A DNA stretch of 64,000 nucleotides from Elioraea tepidiphila DSM 17972 (lineage in GTDB: Bacteria > Pseudomonadota > Alphaproteobacteria > Acetobacterales > Acetobacteraceae): contig NZ_KB899933.1 of the NCBI RefSeq assembly GCF_000378465.1, positions 1 through 64,000 on the forward strand. The letters are read 5' to 3'. Shown here in pieces: positions 36,302-45,041 of this stretch (positions are counted from its first letter, which is position 1; each line of letters starts with the position of its first letter). Position numbers and translations under genes: made by a program. Below the pieces are notes generated by a model. The model did no database searches and was not told where the DNA came from. It saw only the letters and a list, made by a program, of their open reading frames with translations.

Positions 36302-36853
36302 ATGATGGCTCTCGCGACTCTCCCCATGCCCGCGGCGCGCGCAAGCGGCCCACCAATCACCGCGCCGCTGCCCGTCGCCCCGCGGCATCACGCCGTCCTC
36401 GCCCTGGACCTGGGCACCACCACCGGCTGGGCGCTGCGCGGCCAGGACGGGGGCATCACCTCGGGCACCATCTCCTTCAAGCCGAGCCGCTTCGAGGGCG
36501 GCGGGATGCGCTACCTCCGCTTCCGCAGCTGGCTGACGGAAATGGCCGGCCTCGCCAGCAGCCTTTCCCGCATCGCCTTCGAGGAAGTCCGCGCCCACGC
36601 CGGCACCGACGCCGCGCACCTCTACGGCGGCTTCCTGGCCCACCTCTCCGCCTGGAGCGAGGAACGCGGCATCGCCTACGAGGGCGTGCCCGTTGCCACC
36701 ATCAAGCGCTTCGCGACCGGCCGCGGCAACGCCGACAAGGCGGCGATGATCGCAGCGATCCAGGCGCGCGGCTTCGCGCCGGCCGACGACAACGAGGCCG
36801 ACGCGATCGCCATCCTGCTCTGGCTCACCGACGCACAGGGAGGCCGCGCATGA
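36302..36853 (+). CDS. RuvC-like Holliday-junction resolvase of the phage
   Basis: The 183-residue protein has a ribonuclease-H-like fold: first Asp in AVLALDLGTTTGWAL, Glu in IAFEEVRAHAGTDAA, and paired acidic residues in DDNEADAIAILLWL. A TIKRFATGRGNADKAAM motif precedes the last helix, as in phage RuvC proteins. It should cut branched DNA before packaging. The start may be the first or second ATG of an ATGATG. It overlaps the next gene by ATGA. Confidence 0.9.
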   Translation: MMALATLPMPAARASGPPITAPLPVAPRHHAVLALDLGTTTGWALRGQDGGITSGTISFKPSRFEGGGMRYLRFRSWLTEMAGLASSLSRIAFEEVRAHAGTDAAHLYGGFLAHLSAWSEERGIAYEGVPVATIKRFATGRGNADKAAMIAAIQARGFAPADDNEADAIAILLWLTDAQGGRA

Positions 36854-37077
36854 GCCTGCCCGGCGCACCCACCCTCGCGCGCAGTCCGATCGGGCGGCTG
36901 CGCACCCCGACCAGCGAGCCCGAGCTCAACGCCATGCGCGCCGCTGCTTGGCACCGGCACGGCGTCGCCGCGATCCCGGTCGACGACATCACCGATCCCT
37001 GGCTGCGACAGGCGATCACCAACGAGGCCAACCGCCGCTGGGGACGGCGGCAGGGAGGGGACAGCCATGGCCGGTAA
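36850..37077 (+). CDS. Small phage protein after RuvC
   Basis: This 75-residue protein is not recognised. It begins MSLPGAPTLARSPIGRLRTPTSE and has ELNAMRAAAWHRHGVAAIPVDDI and DPWLRQAITNEANRRWGRR, which looks like a small helical DNA-associated protein. It overlaps the RuvC stop by ATGA and the next gene by 11 bases, so it belongs to this operon. Confidence 0.65.
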   Translation: MSLPGAPTLARSPIGRLRTPTSEPELNAMRAAAWHRHGVAAIPVDDITDPWLRQAITNEANRRWGRRQGGDSHGR

Positions 37078-37678
37078 GCGGAAGGCGAAGCGCACGACGC
37101 CGCCGCGCGAGGATCTCTCCAAGCCCTCGAAGTGGCGGTTGCAGCACGGCGGCTTCGACGAGGGCGTCCGCGGCACGGATCCGGAAACGGGCACGCCCAT
37201 CCTGCACCGTCGCGCCGTCGACAGCCTGGGTGTGCTGCTCGCCAACGGCAGCATCACGCCGCACATGCACGAGGCAGGCGAGATCTTCCGCGCCGTGTTC
37301 CAGCGCGCTGCGCTCGATCGCGTGCGGACCATGCCGATGATCCGCATCCCAGGCGGCAGGGCAGACCTGCTCTCCGAGAGCCAGACCGTCGCGCGCGAGC
37401 GCGTCGCCCGCGCGATGACGCATCTCGGCGGCTTCGGCAGCCCCTCCGGCAGCATCGCCTGGTACGTGCTGGGCCTCGAGCACAGCGTGCGCGACTGGGC
37501 GCTGCGCCAGGGCTGGAACGGGCGGGCGGTCACGCCTGCGATTGCGCACGGAATCCTGCTTGGCACGCTCGGCATCCTCAGCGCGCATTTCGGGCTGACG
37601 CCGCCCGCGCGTGCTGCGTTCGGCGCAACAACGTCGGCCCTGCGGGACGGTGTTGCTGCAAAATCTGCACAGGCGTGA
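37067..37678 (+). CDS. Phage hypothetical protein (possible late regulator)
   Basis: I do not recognise a sure family for these 203 residues. The front is basic (MAGKRKAKRTTPPRED), followed by GITPHMHEAGEIFRAVF-like sequence and ESQTVARERVARAMTHLGGFGSPSGSIAWYVLGLEHSVRDWALRQGW (in parts). It resembles DUF6456-type phage proteins in layout. The position after RuvC and before the methyltransferases suggests a regulator of late genes, which is inference. Confidence 0.65.
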   Translation: MAGKRKAKRTTPPREDLSKPSKWRLQHGGFDEGVRGTDPETGTPILHRRAVDSLGVLLANGSITPHMHEAGEIFRAVFQRAALDRVRTMPMIRIPGGRADLLSESQTVARERVARAMTHLGGFGSPSGSIAWYVLGLEHSVRDWALRQGWNGRAVTPAIAHGILLGTLGILSAHFGLTPPARAAFGATTSALRDGVAAKSAQA

Positions 37679-37995
37679 GGGAGTGCATTGCTCGGTGTGA
37701 TTTCGCCGTGCTTGTCTGCCGTCACTGGCGAGGCGTGCGTCTCGCTGGTGGCGGTGGCTCACCAGCCACAGCGTCGCTCCATGGAGACAGTGGCTCGCGA
37801 GCCGCAGGGTCCTTCCTGGGCCCGGCGTATGCGGGGGGCGGAAGCGCGCGACATCGCTAGCGCCTGGCCCGAAATGTGGTTCGCAGTTCGCACCCTTCGG
37901 CCGTGATCTCAATCGCTTGGCTGCGAACCACCGCCGCGTCGGTTCGCAGCCACGGTTCGCATGGTTCGCACCCCCTCCTGATCCCGGACGGTTCG
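37679..37995. other. 317-base gap with motif cluster before the methyltransferases
   Basis: No certain gene is seen; a 72-codon frame at 37688-37906 lacks support. The right third holds the GGTTCGCA cluster. If the methyltransferase starts at 37876 instead of 37996 the cluster is coding (SHGSHGSHP). Confidence 0.5.
37878..37970. repeat. GGTTCGCA motif cluster
   Basis: GGTTCGCA occurs at 37878, 37941, 37954 and 37963, with GTTCGCA at 37886 and the reverse form TGCGAACC at 37922. The 37920-37929 and 37941-37950 arms make a 10-bp perfect stem with an 11-base loop. It sits just before the methyltransferase pair and could be a binding site for a phage regulator. Confidence 0.65.
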
Positions 37996-39468
37996 ATGAC
38001 GCTCCCCTGGATGGCAGCGAAGATCCTGCTGCGCCCGGTGGCGGAGCTGCGTGCGCATCCCGGCAACGCGCGCGTGCACGGCGCCGCGCAGATCGAACAG
38101 ATCAAGGCCAGCATGCTGGCCTTCGGCTTCACCAACCCGCTGCTGGTCGACGACGGGGGCGTGCTGATCGCCGGCCATGGCCGGCTTGAGGCCGCGGTCG
38201 CGCTCGGCATCGAGAAGGTGCCGACGATCGTGCTGCGGCACCTGTCCGGTGCGCAGAAGGAGGCTCTCCGGCTCGCCGACAACCGTATCGCGGAGAACGC
38301 GACCTGGGACCAGGCGCTGCTGCGCGATGCGCTGGCCGCGGCGCAGGCGGCGTCTGACCTCGACCTGGCGGCGATCGGCTTCTCGGCCGTGGAGCTCGAC
38401 GACATCCTCGCGGCGGCTGGAGATGCCGTGTCCGACGGCGATGCGCCCGAGGCCCTGTCGGCACCCGCGGTCCAGGGGGGCGGGGACGGCGCGGCAGGGA
38501 CGGAAGAGGCAGCGGCGGAGGATGACCCCGCCGACGCCGAACCGGACCCGCCGCGCCAAGCCGTCACCCGACCGGGCGACCTCTGGCTGCTCGGCGAGCA
38601 CCGCCTGCTCTGCGGCGACAGCACCGACGCCGCGTCGGTCGCCCGCGTCATGGGCGCGGACCGGGCCGCACTGCTGTTCACCAGCCCGCCCTACGGGAAC
38701 CAGCGCGACTACACCACCGGTGGCGTGTCCGATTGGGACGCGCTGATGCAGGGCGTGTTCCAGCATCTCGACGGCGCGCTCGCGCGTGACGTGCAGGTGC
38801 TCGTGAACCTCGGGCTGATCCATCGTGATGGCGAGTGGCAGCCTTACTGGTCCGGCTGGCTCGACTGGATGCGCGCGCATGGCTGGCGCCGCTTCGGCCT
38901 GTACGCCTGGGACCAGGGGCCCGGCCTGCCCGGCGACTGGAACGGGCGGCTGGCGCCTGCCTTCGAGCTGGTCTTCCACTTCAATCGCGAGCCGCGCCGG
39001 CCGAACAAGATCATCCCCTGCCGCTGGGCCGGGCACGTGAATTCGGAGAAGGGCGGGCTGCGAGCCAAGGACGGGACGGTCGGGGAGTGGCAGCACGCTG
39101 GCCAGGGCGTGCAGGAGACCCGTATCCCGGACAGCGTGCTGCGCATCACCCGGCACAAGGCGCGCGGCATCGAGACGGAGCACCCGGCGGTGTTCCCGGT
39201 CGCGCTGCCGGACTTCCTGATGCGCGCCTACGCCGACGAGGGCGATGTCGTGTTCGAACCCTTCGCCGGTGCCGGCACGTCGATCATCGCGGGCCAGCGG
39301 ACCGGGCGCCGCGTCCGCGCCATCGAGCTCGCGCCGGCCTATGTCGACCTGGCGATCGCTCGCTGGCGAATGATGCATCCCGATCTGCCGGTGACGCTGG
39401 TCGACGATGGCCGGGACTACGACGCCGTTGCTGCAGCGCGGATGGAGGTCACCGCCAGTGAAGCCTGA
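37996..39468 (+). CDS. ParB-domain DNA methyltransferase (SPPY type)
   Basis: The 490-residue fusion has a ParB/Srx-like front (LRPVAELRAHPGNARVHGAAQIEQI, IAGHGRLEAAVALG, LRLADNRIAENATWD) and a beta-class methyltransferase with motif IV SPPYGNQRDY and motif I FEPFAGAGTSIIAG in that order. SPPY is common in N4-cytosine enzymes. The host target is unknown. ATG 37996 was chosen; 37876 would add 40 repetitive residues. It overlaps a second ParB-methyltransferase by 11 bases. It may protect phage DNA from restriction. Confidence 0.88.
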   Translation: MTLPWMAAKILLRPVAELRAHPGNARVHGAAQIEQIKASMLAFGFTNPLLVDDGGVLIAGHGRLEAAVALGIEKVPTIVLRHLSGAQKEALRLADNRIAENATWDQALLRDALAAAQAASDLDLAAIGFSAVELDDILAAAGDAVSDGDAPEALSAPAVQGGGDGAAGTEEAAAEDDPADAEPDPPRQAVTRPGDLWLLGEHRLLCGDSTDAASVARVMGADRAALLFTSPPYGNQRDYTTGGVSDWDALMQGVFQHLDGALARDVQVLVNLGLIHRDGEWQPYWSGWLDWMRAHGWRRFGLYAWDQGPGLPGDWNGRLAPAFELVFHFNREPRRPNKIIPCRWAGHVNSEKGGLRAKDGTVGEWQHAGQGVQETRIPDSVLRITRHKARGIETEHPAVFPVALPDFLMRAYADEGDVVFEPFAGAGTSIIAGQRTGRRVRAIELAPAYVDLAIARWRMMHPDLPVTLVDDGRDYDAVAAARMEVTASEA

Positions 39469-40702
39469 TCTCGTCGTCTCCGCAGTACCGGTGGCTGAGC
39501 TGGTGCCCTACGCGGAGAACGCGCGCACGCATTCGCCTTCGCAGGTGACGCAGATCGCCGCCTCCATCGCCGAGTTCGGCTTCGTGAACCCGGTCCTGGT
39601 CGACGCTGAGGGCGTGCTGATCGCGGGCCACGGCCGCGTCATGGCGGCGAAGCAGCTGGGCCTCACCTCGGTGCCGATGCTGCGGCTCGGCCATCTCTCT
39701 CCCGCGCAGGCCCGGGCGCTCCGCCTCGCGGACAACCAGATCGCGCTGAACTCCGGCTGGGACGAGGCGCTGCTCGCTGCCGAGATCGCGCGTATCCGCG
39801 ACGAGGCGGTGGTGGACCTCGAGGTCCTCGGCTTCTCGGGCATGGAGCTCGACCGTCTGCTGGCCGCGGCCGATGCCGGCCTCGAGGACGACGCCGACGA
39901 CGCGCCCGAGCCGCCGGCCGTTCCCGTCACCCGCGCCGGTGATCTGTGGCGCTGCGGCGACCACCGGCTGCTCTGCGGCGACGCCACGAAGCTGGCCGAC
40001 GTGCAGCGCGCCCTCGGCGCCGACCGCCTCGCCGACATGGCCTTCACGGATCCGCCCTACAACGTCGCCTACCAGGGCGGCACCTCGGCCAGGATGACCA
40101 TCGCCAACGACGCGCTGGGCCAGGGCTTCCTCGACTTCCTCCGCCCGGCGCTGGCGAACCTGCTCTCGGTGACGAAGGGCGCCTGCTACGTCTGCATGTC
40201 CTCGTCCGAGTGGCCGACGCTGCATCGTGCCTGGCAGGAGGCCGGGGGCAAGTGGTCGAGCACGATCATCTGGGCGAAGAACACCTTCGCCCTCGGCCGC
40301 GCCGACTACCACCAGCAGTTCGAGGCGATGCTCTACGGCTGGAAGGCCGGCGCGCAGCACTACTGGTGCGGCGCCCGCGACCAGGGAAACGTCTGGCACT
40401 TCGACAAGCCGGCCAGGAACGACCTGCACCCGACGATGAAGCCGGTGGCGCTGGTCGAACGCGCGATCCGCAACAGCAGCAAGCAGCGCGACACGGTGCT
40501 GGATCCGTTCGGTGGTTCTGGTACGACGATGATCGCGGCAGAGCGGACCGGGCGGCGGGCCGTGCTCCTCGAGCTCGATCCGGCCTATGCCGACGTCATC
40601 GTGCGGCGCTGGCAGGAGGCGACAGGCCAGGCTGCCATCCTGGACGGCGAGAATCGCGCCTTTGCGGACATCGCCGCGGCACGCGGCGCCGCTGCGGCCT
40701 GA
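39458..40702 (+). CDS. ParB-domain DNA methyltransferase (DPPY type)
   Basis: The 414-residue protein has the same ParB-like front (VPVAELVPYAENARTHSPSQV, IAGHGRVMAAKQLG, LRLADNQIALNSGWD) and a beta-class methyltransferase with motif IV DPPYNVAYQG and motif I FGGSGTTMIAAERTGR. DPPY suits N6-adenine methylation. GTG 39458 lies within the end of the first methyltransferase. The two are paralogues with different catalytic tetrapeptides, so they probably modify different bases. Confidence 0.9.
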   Translation: MKPDLVVSAVPVAELVPYAENARTHSPSQVTQIAASIAEFGFVNPVLVDAEGVLIAGHGRVMAAKQLGLTSVPMLRLGHLSPAQARALRLADNQIALNSGWDEALLAAEIARIRDEAVVDLEVLGFSGMELDRLLAAADAGLEDDADDAPEPPAVPVTRAGDLWRCGDHRLLCGDATKLADVQRALGADRLADMAFTDPPYNVAYQGGTSARMTIANDALGQGFLDFLRPALANLLSVTKGACYVCMSSSEWPTLHRAWQEAGGKWSSTIIWAKNTFALGRADYHQQFEAMLYGWKAGAQHYWCGARDQGNVWHFDKPARNDLHPTMKPVALVERAIRNSSKQRDTVLDPFGGSGTTMIAAERTGRRAVLLELDPAYADVIVRRWQEATGQAAILDGENRAFADIAAARGAAAA

Positions 40703-40739
40703 GCGCGTGGGCGCGGCAGACGTCCGCGTCTTCCTGACG

Positions 40740-41105
40740 TCACCGGCGCCAGAGGCGTCGAATCCGCAGGAAGGCGTGGTAGCCGACCTCGAGGACGGGG
40801 AGCACGAGGGCGGATGACGCGATCCGCCCGGCCCAGGCCAGCTTGGGGAGCTGCTGCCAGAGTTCCGCGAAGGCGGCCGCGCCGGAGGCCAACGTGCCGT
40901 CCGCCCGACGCACATGCATGCGTGCCAGCGCCGCGTCGCGCGAAAGGTCTGGACCCAGGGCCTCGGCGCCGCAGGTCGAGACGTCGACGAAGGCGAGGCG
41001 GTCACCTCCTTCCGCTTTGCGGTACTGCGCGATCTCGCGAGAGCAGATCGGGCATGCGCCGTCGTAGTAGATCGTGGCGGATGGCTGCGTGCTGGCGCTG
41101 TTCAT
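40740..41105 (-). CDS. DCC-family (DUF393) thiol-disulfide oxidoreductase-like protein
   Basis: The 121-residue protein starts ATIYYDGACPICSREI, the typical D-G-x-C-x-x-C active site of the DCC family, with FVDVSTCGAEALG, and MHVRRADGTLASGAAAFAELWQQLP after it. The family has a thioredoxin-like fold; its redox role is little known. It reads against all neighbours, so it is a cargo gene (moron). ATG 41105 was chosen; the longer frame has no support. Confidence 0.8.
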   Translation of the reverse strand: MNSASTQPSATIYYDGACPICSREIAQYRKAEGGDRLAFVDVSTCGAEALGPDLSRDAALARMHVRRADGTLASGAAAFAELWQQLPKLAWAGRIASSALVLPVLEVGYHAFLRIRRLWRR

Positions 41106-41297
41106 CGTCGAGACATGGCCCGGGGCTGGCGGCGCGCCAGGGTGTGGCTTGATGGCCGTCGCCGCGATGGTGGGCTGATCGGGAAAGGCCAATCTTCGCA
41201 ATAAGATGACGCTGTATCTCGCTTGGCTCGCGCGCGGCACAGCGCGAATGGTCCGTCACACGCGGGGGATGCCCTGCACCACACGACGGAGACCAGC

Positions 41298-41534
41298 ATG
41301 ACCGACCGCGAAGCCCGCGCCGCCCGCAATCAGCAGAAGAGCCTCGAAGCCTTCCTGCAGCAGAAGGCCCGCTTCGACGCGATGGTCGCCGAACTGCAGC
41401 AGATGAGCGCGGACCACTTCGGGGCGGATCCCGAGGACGTCCTCTGGGGCAAGGCCGCCACCCTCGAACACTGGAACAGCCGGCTCGCGAGCGTGACGGA
41501 CTGCTACTTCAAGCGCGGCGAATTCGCCGAGTAG
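41298..41534 (+). CDS. Small phage hypothetical protein
   Basis: The 78-residue protein is helical and charged: AARNQQKSLEAFLQQKARFDAMVAELQQM, then FGADPEDVLWGKAATLEHWNSRL. No domain is recognised. Its leader (GGAGACCAGCATG) is almost the same as that of the DUF3489 gene, which suggests similar expression. It lies between the DCC gene and DUF3489. Confidence 0.65.
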   Translation: MTDREARAARNQQKSLEAFLQQKARFDAMVAELQQMSADHFGADPEDVLWGKAATLEHWNSRLASVTDCYFKRGEFAE

Positions 41535-41631
41535 CACGCGGCACAACCCGCCGCGGCCCCGACCGGCAGCGCCGGCGGGGCTCCCGGCAGTAGGGGCCGA
41601 TGGTCGGCACCCGACACCGGAGACCAGCACG

Positions 41632-42489
41632 ATGACGAAGCTTTCCGACACCCAGCGCGTGATCCTGAGCGCCGCTGCGCAGCACGAGATGGGCCTCGCC
41701 CGCGCGCCGAAGACCCTGCCGGCGGCCGCCCGCAATGCGGTGTTCCGCAGCCTGATCAAGAACAACCTGCTCATCGAGATCAACGCCCCGCGGCAGCATG
41801 TCGGGCTTGGCTGGCGCCAGGATGAGGACGGGACCTGGATAGTGGCGCGCATCACCGACGACGGGCTGCGCGCCATCGGCATCGACCCGAACGCGGGCGA
41901 CGCGCCGGAGGAGGACGAGCAGAGCGCCGAGGCCATCGCCCGCCGCAACGCCGAGCGCCGCGCCGCCGCGGAGGCCGGCGCGACGGGCGCGGACACGGCG
42001 CCCGCGGGCGGGGCGGAGGAGGCGCCGCGGGACGAAGACGCCCCGGCGCCTGAGGCGACCCAGGCCGCGCCCACGCCCGCCCCGCGCGCGAGCCTGCGCG
42101 CCGTCGCCGCGGCGGTGCTGGCCGCTTGGGACGACGAGGCCAACCGCGAGACGGATATCATCACCGCCCTCGACGGGCCGATGGCGGCCCTCCGCGCCGC
42201 CCTGGCCGGCAAGCCGCCCCGCGCCGCCAGCGAGCCGGGCGCGCCGCGCAAGCCGCGCGAGGGCACGAAGCAGGAGGCGGTGCTCGCCCTGCTCCGCCGC
42301 GAGGAGGGCGCGACCATCGCGCAGATCTGCGAGGCCACCGGTTGGCAGGGTCACACGGTGCGGGGATTCTTCGCGGGCCTGAAGAAGCGCCAGGGGATCG
42401 AGGTGCAGGTGCTGGAGCGGGTCCGCCAGGTCGGCCCGAACAAGGAGGGCGCCCGCGGGTCCTACACGATCTACCACCTGCCGGCCTGA
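41632..42489 (+). CDS. DUF3489-domain protein
   Basis: The 285-residue protein has a front of MTKLSDTQRVILSAAAQHEMGLARAPKTLPA (in parts), an acidic/Ala-Pro-rich linker (about 85-150), and a C-terminal DUF3489 domain: GTKQEAVLALLRREEGATIAQICEATGWQGHTVRGFFAGLKKRQG (in parts). That part looks like a winged-helix DNA-binding fold. A role in phage gene control is likely. A hairpin terminator follows 21 bases after the stop. Confidence 0.8.
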   Translation: MTKLSDTQRVILSAAAQHEMGLARAPKTLPAAARNAVFRSLIKNNLLIEINAPRQHVGLGWRQDEDGTWIVARITDDGLRAIGIDPNAGDAPEEDEQSAEAIARRNAERRAAAEAGATGADTAPAGGAEEAPRDEDAPAPEATQAAPTPAPRASLRAVAAAVLAAWDDEANRETDIITALDGPMAALRAALAGKPPRAASEPGAPRKPREGTKQEAVLALLRREEGATIAQICEATGWQGHTVRGFFAGLKKRQGIEVQVLERVRQVGPNKEGARGSYTIYHLPA

Positions 42490-42510
42490 AGGCCTGGTCG
42501 GACGCGTCGA

Positions 42511-42538
42511 GGGCCCGCCACCGGAAGGTAGCGGGCCC
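42511..42538 (+). terminator. Hairpin terminator between early and packaging genes
   Basis: GGGCCCGC and GCGGGCCC pair around a CACCGGAAGGTA loop. Only TT follows, so termination may be weak. It separates the DUF3489 gene from the terminase genes. Confidence 0.6.
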
Positions 42539-42579
42539 TTGCCCGTCATGGACACCACGGGCGGCGGGAGGTCGCCGCC

Positions 42580-43104
42580 ATGCCCGAGCTGACGCCGTCC
42601 ACCCGCGAGGCCGCCCGCCGCATCGGCATCACCGAGACGGCGCTCCGCAAGGCCGAGCAGACGAACCGCATCGCCCGCGAGCCGGACGGCCAGTGGGACA
42701 TCGACAAGACCCGACGCCGCCTGGTGGAGACTGCGGATCCCGCCCGCTCGCCGCTGGCCAATGGCGGCGGTGGCGGCGGCGCCGAGGGCACGCCCTACGC
42801 CCGACTGAAGGTCGCGCAGCTCGCGCTGAAGGTCGAGGCACAGCGGCTTGCGCTCGACGAGAACAAGCGCCGGCTGCTCGATGTCGCCGAGGCCAACGCC
42901 ACGATCGACGAGATCGCGGGCGCGATGCGCGACGCGCTGCTGAACTGGCCGGCCCGCGTGTCGGGGCTGATCGCCGCGGAGCTCGGTGTCGACCCGCACC
43001 TGCTGCAGACCATCCTGCAGCAGCACATCACCGACCTGCTCTCGGAGGCGGCCGATCGCTTCGACCCTCCAGGCCTCGGCGGAGATCGGGCAGCGGGCCC
43101 GTGA
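42580..43104 (+). CDS. Terminase small subunit (Nu1-like)
   Basis: The 174-residue protein has an N-terminal winged-helix-like segment (REAARRIGITETALRKAEQTNRI, then GQWDIDKTRRRLVE), a Gly-rich hinge, and a helical part (YARLKVAQLALKVEAQRLALDENKRRLLDVAEANATIDEI, in parts). This is the usual shape of Nu1-type small terminases, which pick phage DNA ends for packaging. It directly precedes the GpA-type large subunit. Confidence 0.8.
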   Translation: MPELTPSTREAARRIGITETALRKAEQTNRIAREPDGQWDIDKTRRRLVETADPARSPLANGGGGGGAEGTPYARLKVAQLALKVEAQRLALDENKRRLLDVAEANATIDEIAGAMRDALLNWPARVSGLIAAELGVDPHLLQTILQQHITDLLSEAADRFDPPGLGGDRAAGP

Positions 43105-43129
43105 CCATGTCCGGCGCCGGGCGGGGAGC

Positions 43130-45028
43130 ATGCTCCGCCCGCCGCCGCAGCTCCGCGTGTCGGAATGGGCCGAGCGGCACCGGATCCTCGGCAGCCGGGC
43201 CTCCTCCGAGCCCGGCCCCTGGCGAACGAGCCGGACGCCGTACCTGCGGGAGGTGATGGACGCGCTCTCGGCGGTGCATCCCGCCCGGCGCGTGGTCTTC
43301 ATGAAGGGCGCCCAGGTCGGCGCCACCGAGGCCGGGAACAACTGGCTCGGCTACATCCTGCACCACGTGCCGGCCCCGGTGCTGGCGGTGCAGCCGACCG
43401 TCGAACTGGCGAAGCGCTTCTCGCGCCAGCGCATCGACCCGCTGCTGGAGGAGACGCCGGCCCTCAAGGAGAGGGTCGCGCCGGCCCGCGCCAGAGACAG
43501 CGGCAACACGCTGCTGTCGAAGGAATTCCCTGGCGGCATCCTCGTGCTGACCGGGGCGAACAGCGCGGTCGGGCTGCGCTCGATGACGGCGCGGTTCCTG
43601 TTCCTCGACGAGATCGACGCCTATCCCGGCGACGTCGAGGGCGAAGGCGACCCGATTGCGCTGGCCGAGGCCCGCGCGCGGACCTTTGGCTGGCGCCGCA
43701 AGGCCTTCCTGGTCAGCACGCCCACCATCGCCGGCCGCAGCCGGATCGAGCGGGAATACGCTGCCTCCGACCAGCGGCGCTATTTCGTGCCGTGCCCGCA
43801 CTGCGGCGAGATGCAGTGGCTGCGGTTCGAGCGGCTGCGTTGGGAGAAGGGCGACCCGCGCTCGGCCCGCTACCACTGCGAGGCCTGCGACGAGGCGATT
43901 GAGGAGCACCACAAGACCGCCATGCTGGCCGGCGGCGAATGGCGGGCGACCGCCACCGCCGAAGATCCGCAGACGGTCGGGTTCCACATCTCCTCCCTCT
44001 ACGCGCCGGTGGGCTGGTACTCGTGGGAGCAGGTCGCGCGGGATTGGGAGGCGGCGCAGGGCAAGCCCGAGGACCTGAAGACCTTCAGGAACACGGTGCT
44101 GGGCGAGACCTGGCAGGAGCGGGGCGAGGCGCCGGATTGGGAGCGCTTGGTCGAGCGGCGCGAGGACTTCCGGATGGGCGTCGTGCCCGCCGGCGCGCTG
44201 TGCCTCACGGCCGGCGTGGACGTGCAGGACGATCGCCTTGAGTGCGACGTCTGGGGCTGGGCAGAAGGGTACACCTCCTGGCTGGTGGATCACGTCGTGA
44301 TCCTCGGCAGCCCGCGCGAGCGGGAGCCGTGGGACGCGCTGGCGAGGCTGCTAGCGCGCGACTGGCCGCGGCACGATGGCGGCGCGATGCGCATCGCCCG
44401 ACTCTGCGTCGACACAGGTGGGCGAGACACAGCAGCGGTCTACGGGCACCTGCGTCGGCTGCACGACCCGCGCATCGCGCCGACCAAGGGCGTGGACGGC
44501 TGGAACCGCGCGCAGCCGGTCCAGGGCCCGACGCCGGTCGATGCGCTGGTCGATGGCCGCAAGCTCCGCCGGGGCCTAAAGCTCTGGACCGTCTCGGTCT
44601 CGACCTGGAAGGCCGATCTCTATCGCCGGCTCTGGCTTGGCCGCGGCGACGCGGACGACTTCCCGCCCGGCTGGGTGCACCTGCCGCAGGGCATCGAGGC
44701 GGAGTGGGTGAAGCAGCTCGTCGCCGAGCAGCTCCACACGGTGAAGGACCGGCGCGGCTTCGCGCGGCAGGAATGGGCCAAGCTGCGCGAGAGGAACGAG
44801 GCGCTGGACTGCGCGGTGCTGGCGCGGGCCGCGCTCTGGCTGCTCGGCGCGGACCGCTACGGCGAGCGTTTCTGGGCGCAGCTGCGCGAGCAGGTCGCCA
44901 ACGCCCCACTGCAAACGAGCGAGCTTCCCGCCGGCGGGAATGTCGCTCCGCCGTCGACGCCGCCGGCCGCGCCAAACAGCCATCGCCCGCGCGGCTGGCT
45001 CGCGCCCCGCTCGGGCTGGCTGCGCTAA
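43130..45028 (+). CDS. Terminase large subunit, GpA type
   Basis: The 632-residue packaging motor/nuclease fits the lambda GpA family. Walker A-like KGAQVGATEAGNN near residue 65, Walker B FLFLDEIDAYPG, a zinc-like pair (CPHCGEMQW and YHCEACDE), and nuclease acidic sites in TAGVDVQDDRLE and LCVDTGGRD are seen. ATG 43130 is the usual start, but the frame continues upstream (EIGQRARDHVRRR), so the true N-terminus could be some residues longer. Confidence 0.92.
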   Translation: MLRPPPQLRVSEWAERHRILGSRASSEPGPWRTSRTPYLREVMDALSAVHPARRVVFMKGAQVGATEAGNNWLGYILHHVPAPVLAVQPTVELAKRFSRQRIDPLLEETPALKERVAPARARDSGNTLLSKEFPGGILVLTGANSAVGLRSMTARFLFLDEIDAYPGDVEGEGDPIALAEARARTFGWRRKAFLVSTPTIAGRSRIEREYAASDQRRYFVPCPHCGEMQWLRFERLRWEKGDPRSARYHCEACDEAIEEHHKTAMLAGGEWRATATAEDPQTVGFHISSLYAPVGWYSWEQVARDWEAAQGKPEDLKTFRNTVLGETWQERGEAPDWERLVERREDFRMGVVPAGALCLTAGVDVQDDRLECDVWGWAEGYTSWLVDHVVILGSPREREPWDALARLLARDWPRHDGGAMRIARLCVDTGGRDTAAVYGHLRRLHDPRIAPTKGVDGWNRAQPVQGPTPVDALVDGRKLRRGLKLWTVSVSTWKADLYRRLWLGRGDADDFPPGWVHLPQGIEAEWVKQLVAEQLHTVKDRRGFARQEWAKLRERNEALDCAVLARAALWLLGADRYGERFWAQLREQVANAPLQTSELPAGGNVAPPSTPPAAPNSHRPRGWLAPRSGWLR

Positions 45029-45041
45029 AGGGAGGACGAGC

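Noticed and set aside
36172-36849. Plus-strand frame upstream of the 75-aa gene
   Set aside because: It is an Arg/Pro/His-rich shadow of the RuvC gene; only the last 75 codons (from 36850) look real.
37688-37906. Small plus-strand frame of 72 codons
   Set aside because: No ribosome site or recognisable sequence, and it runs into the repeat cluster.
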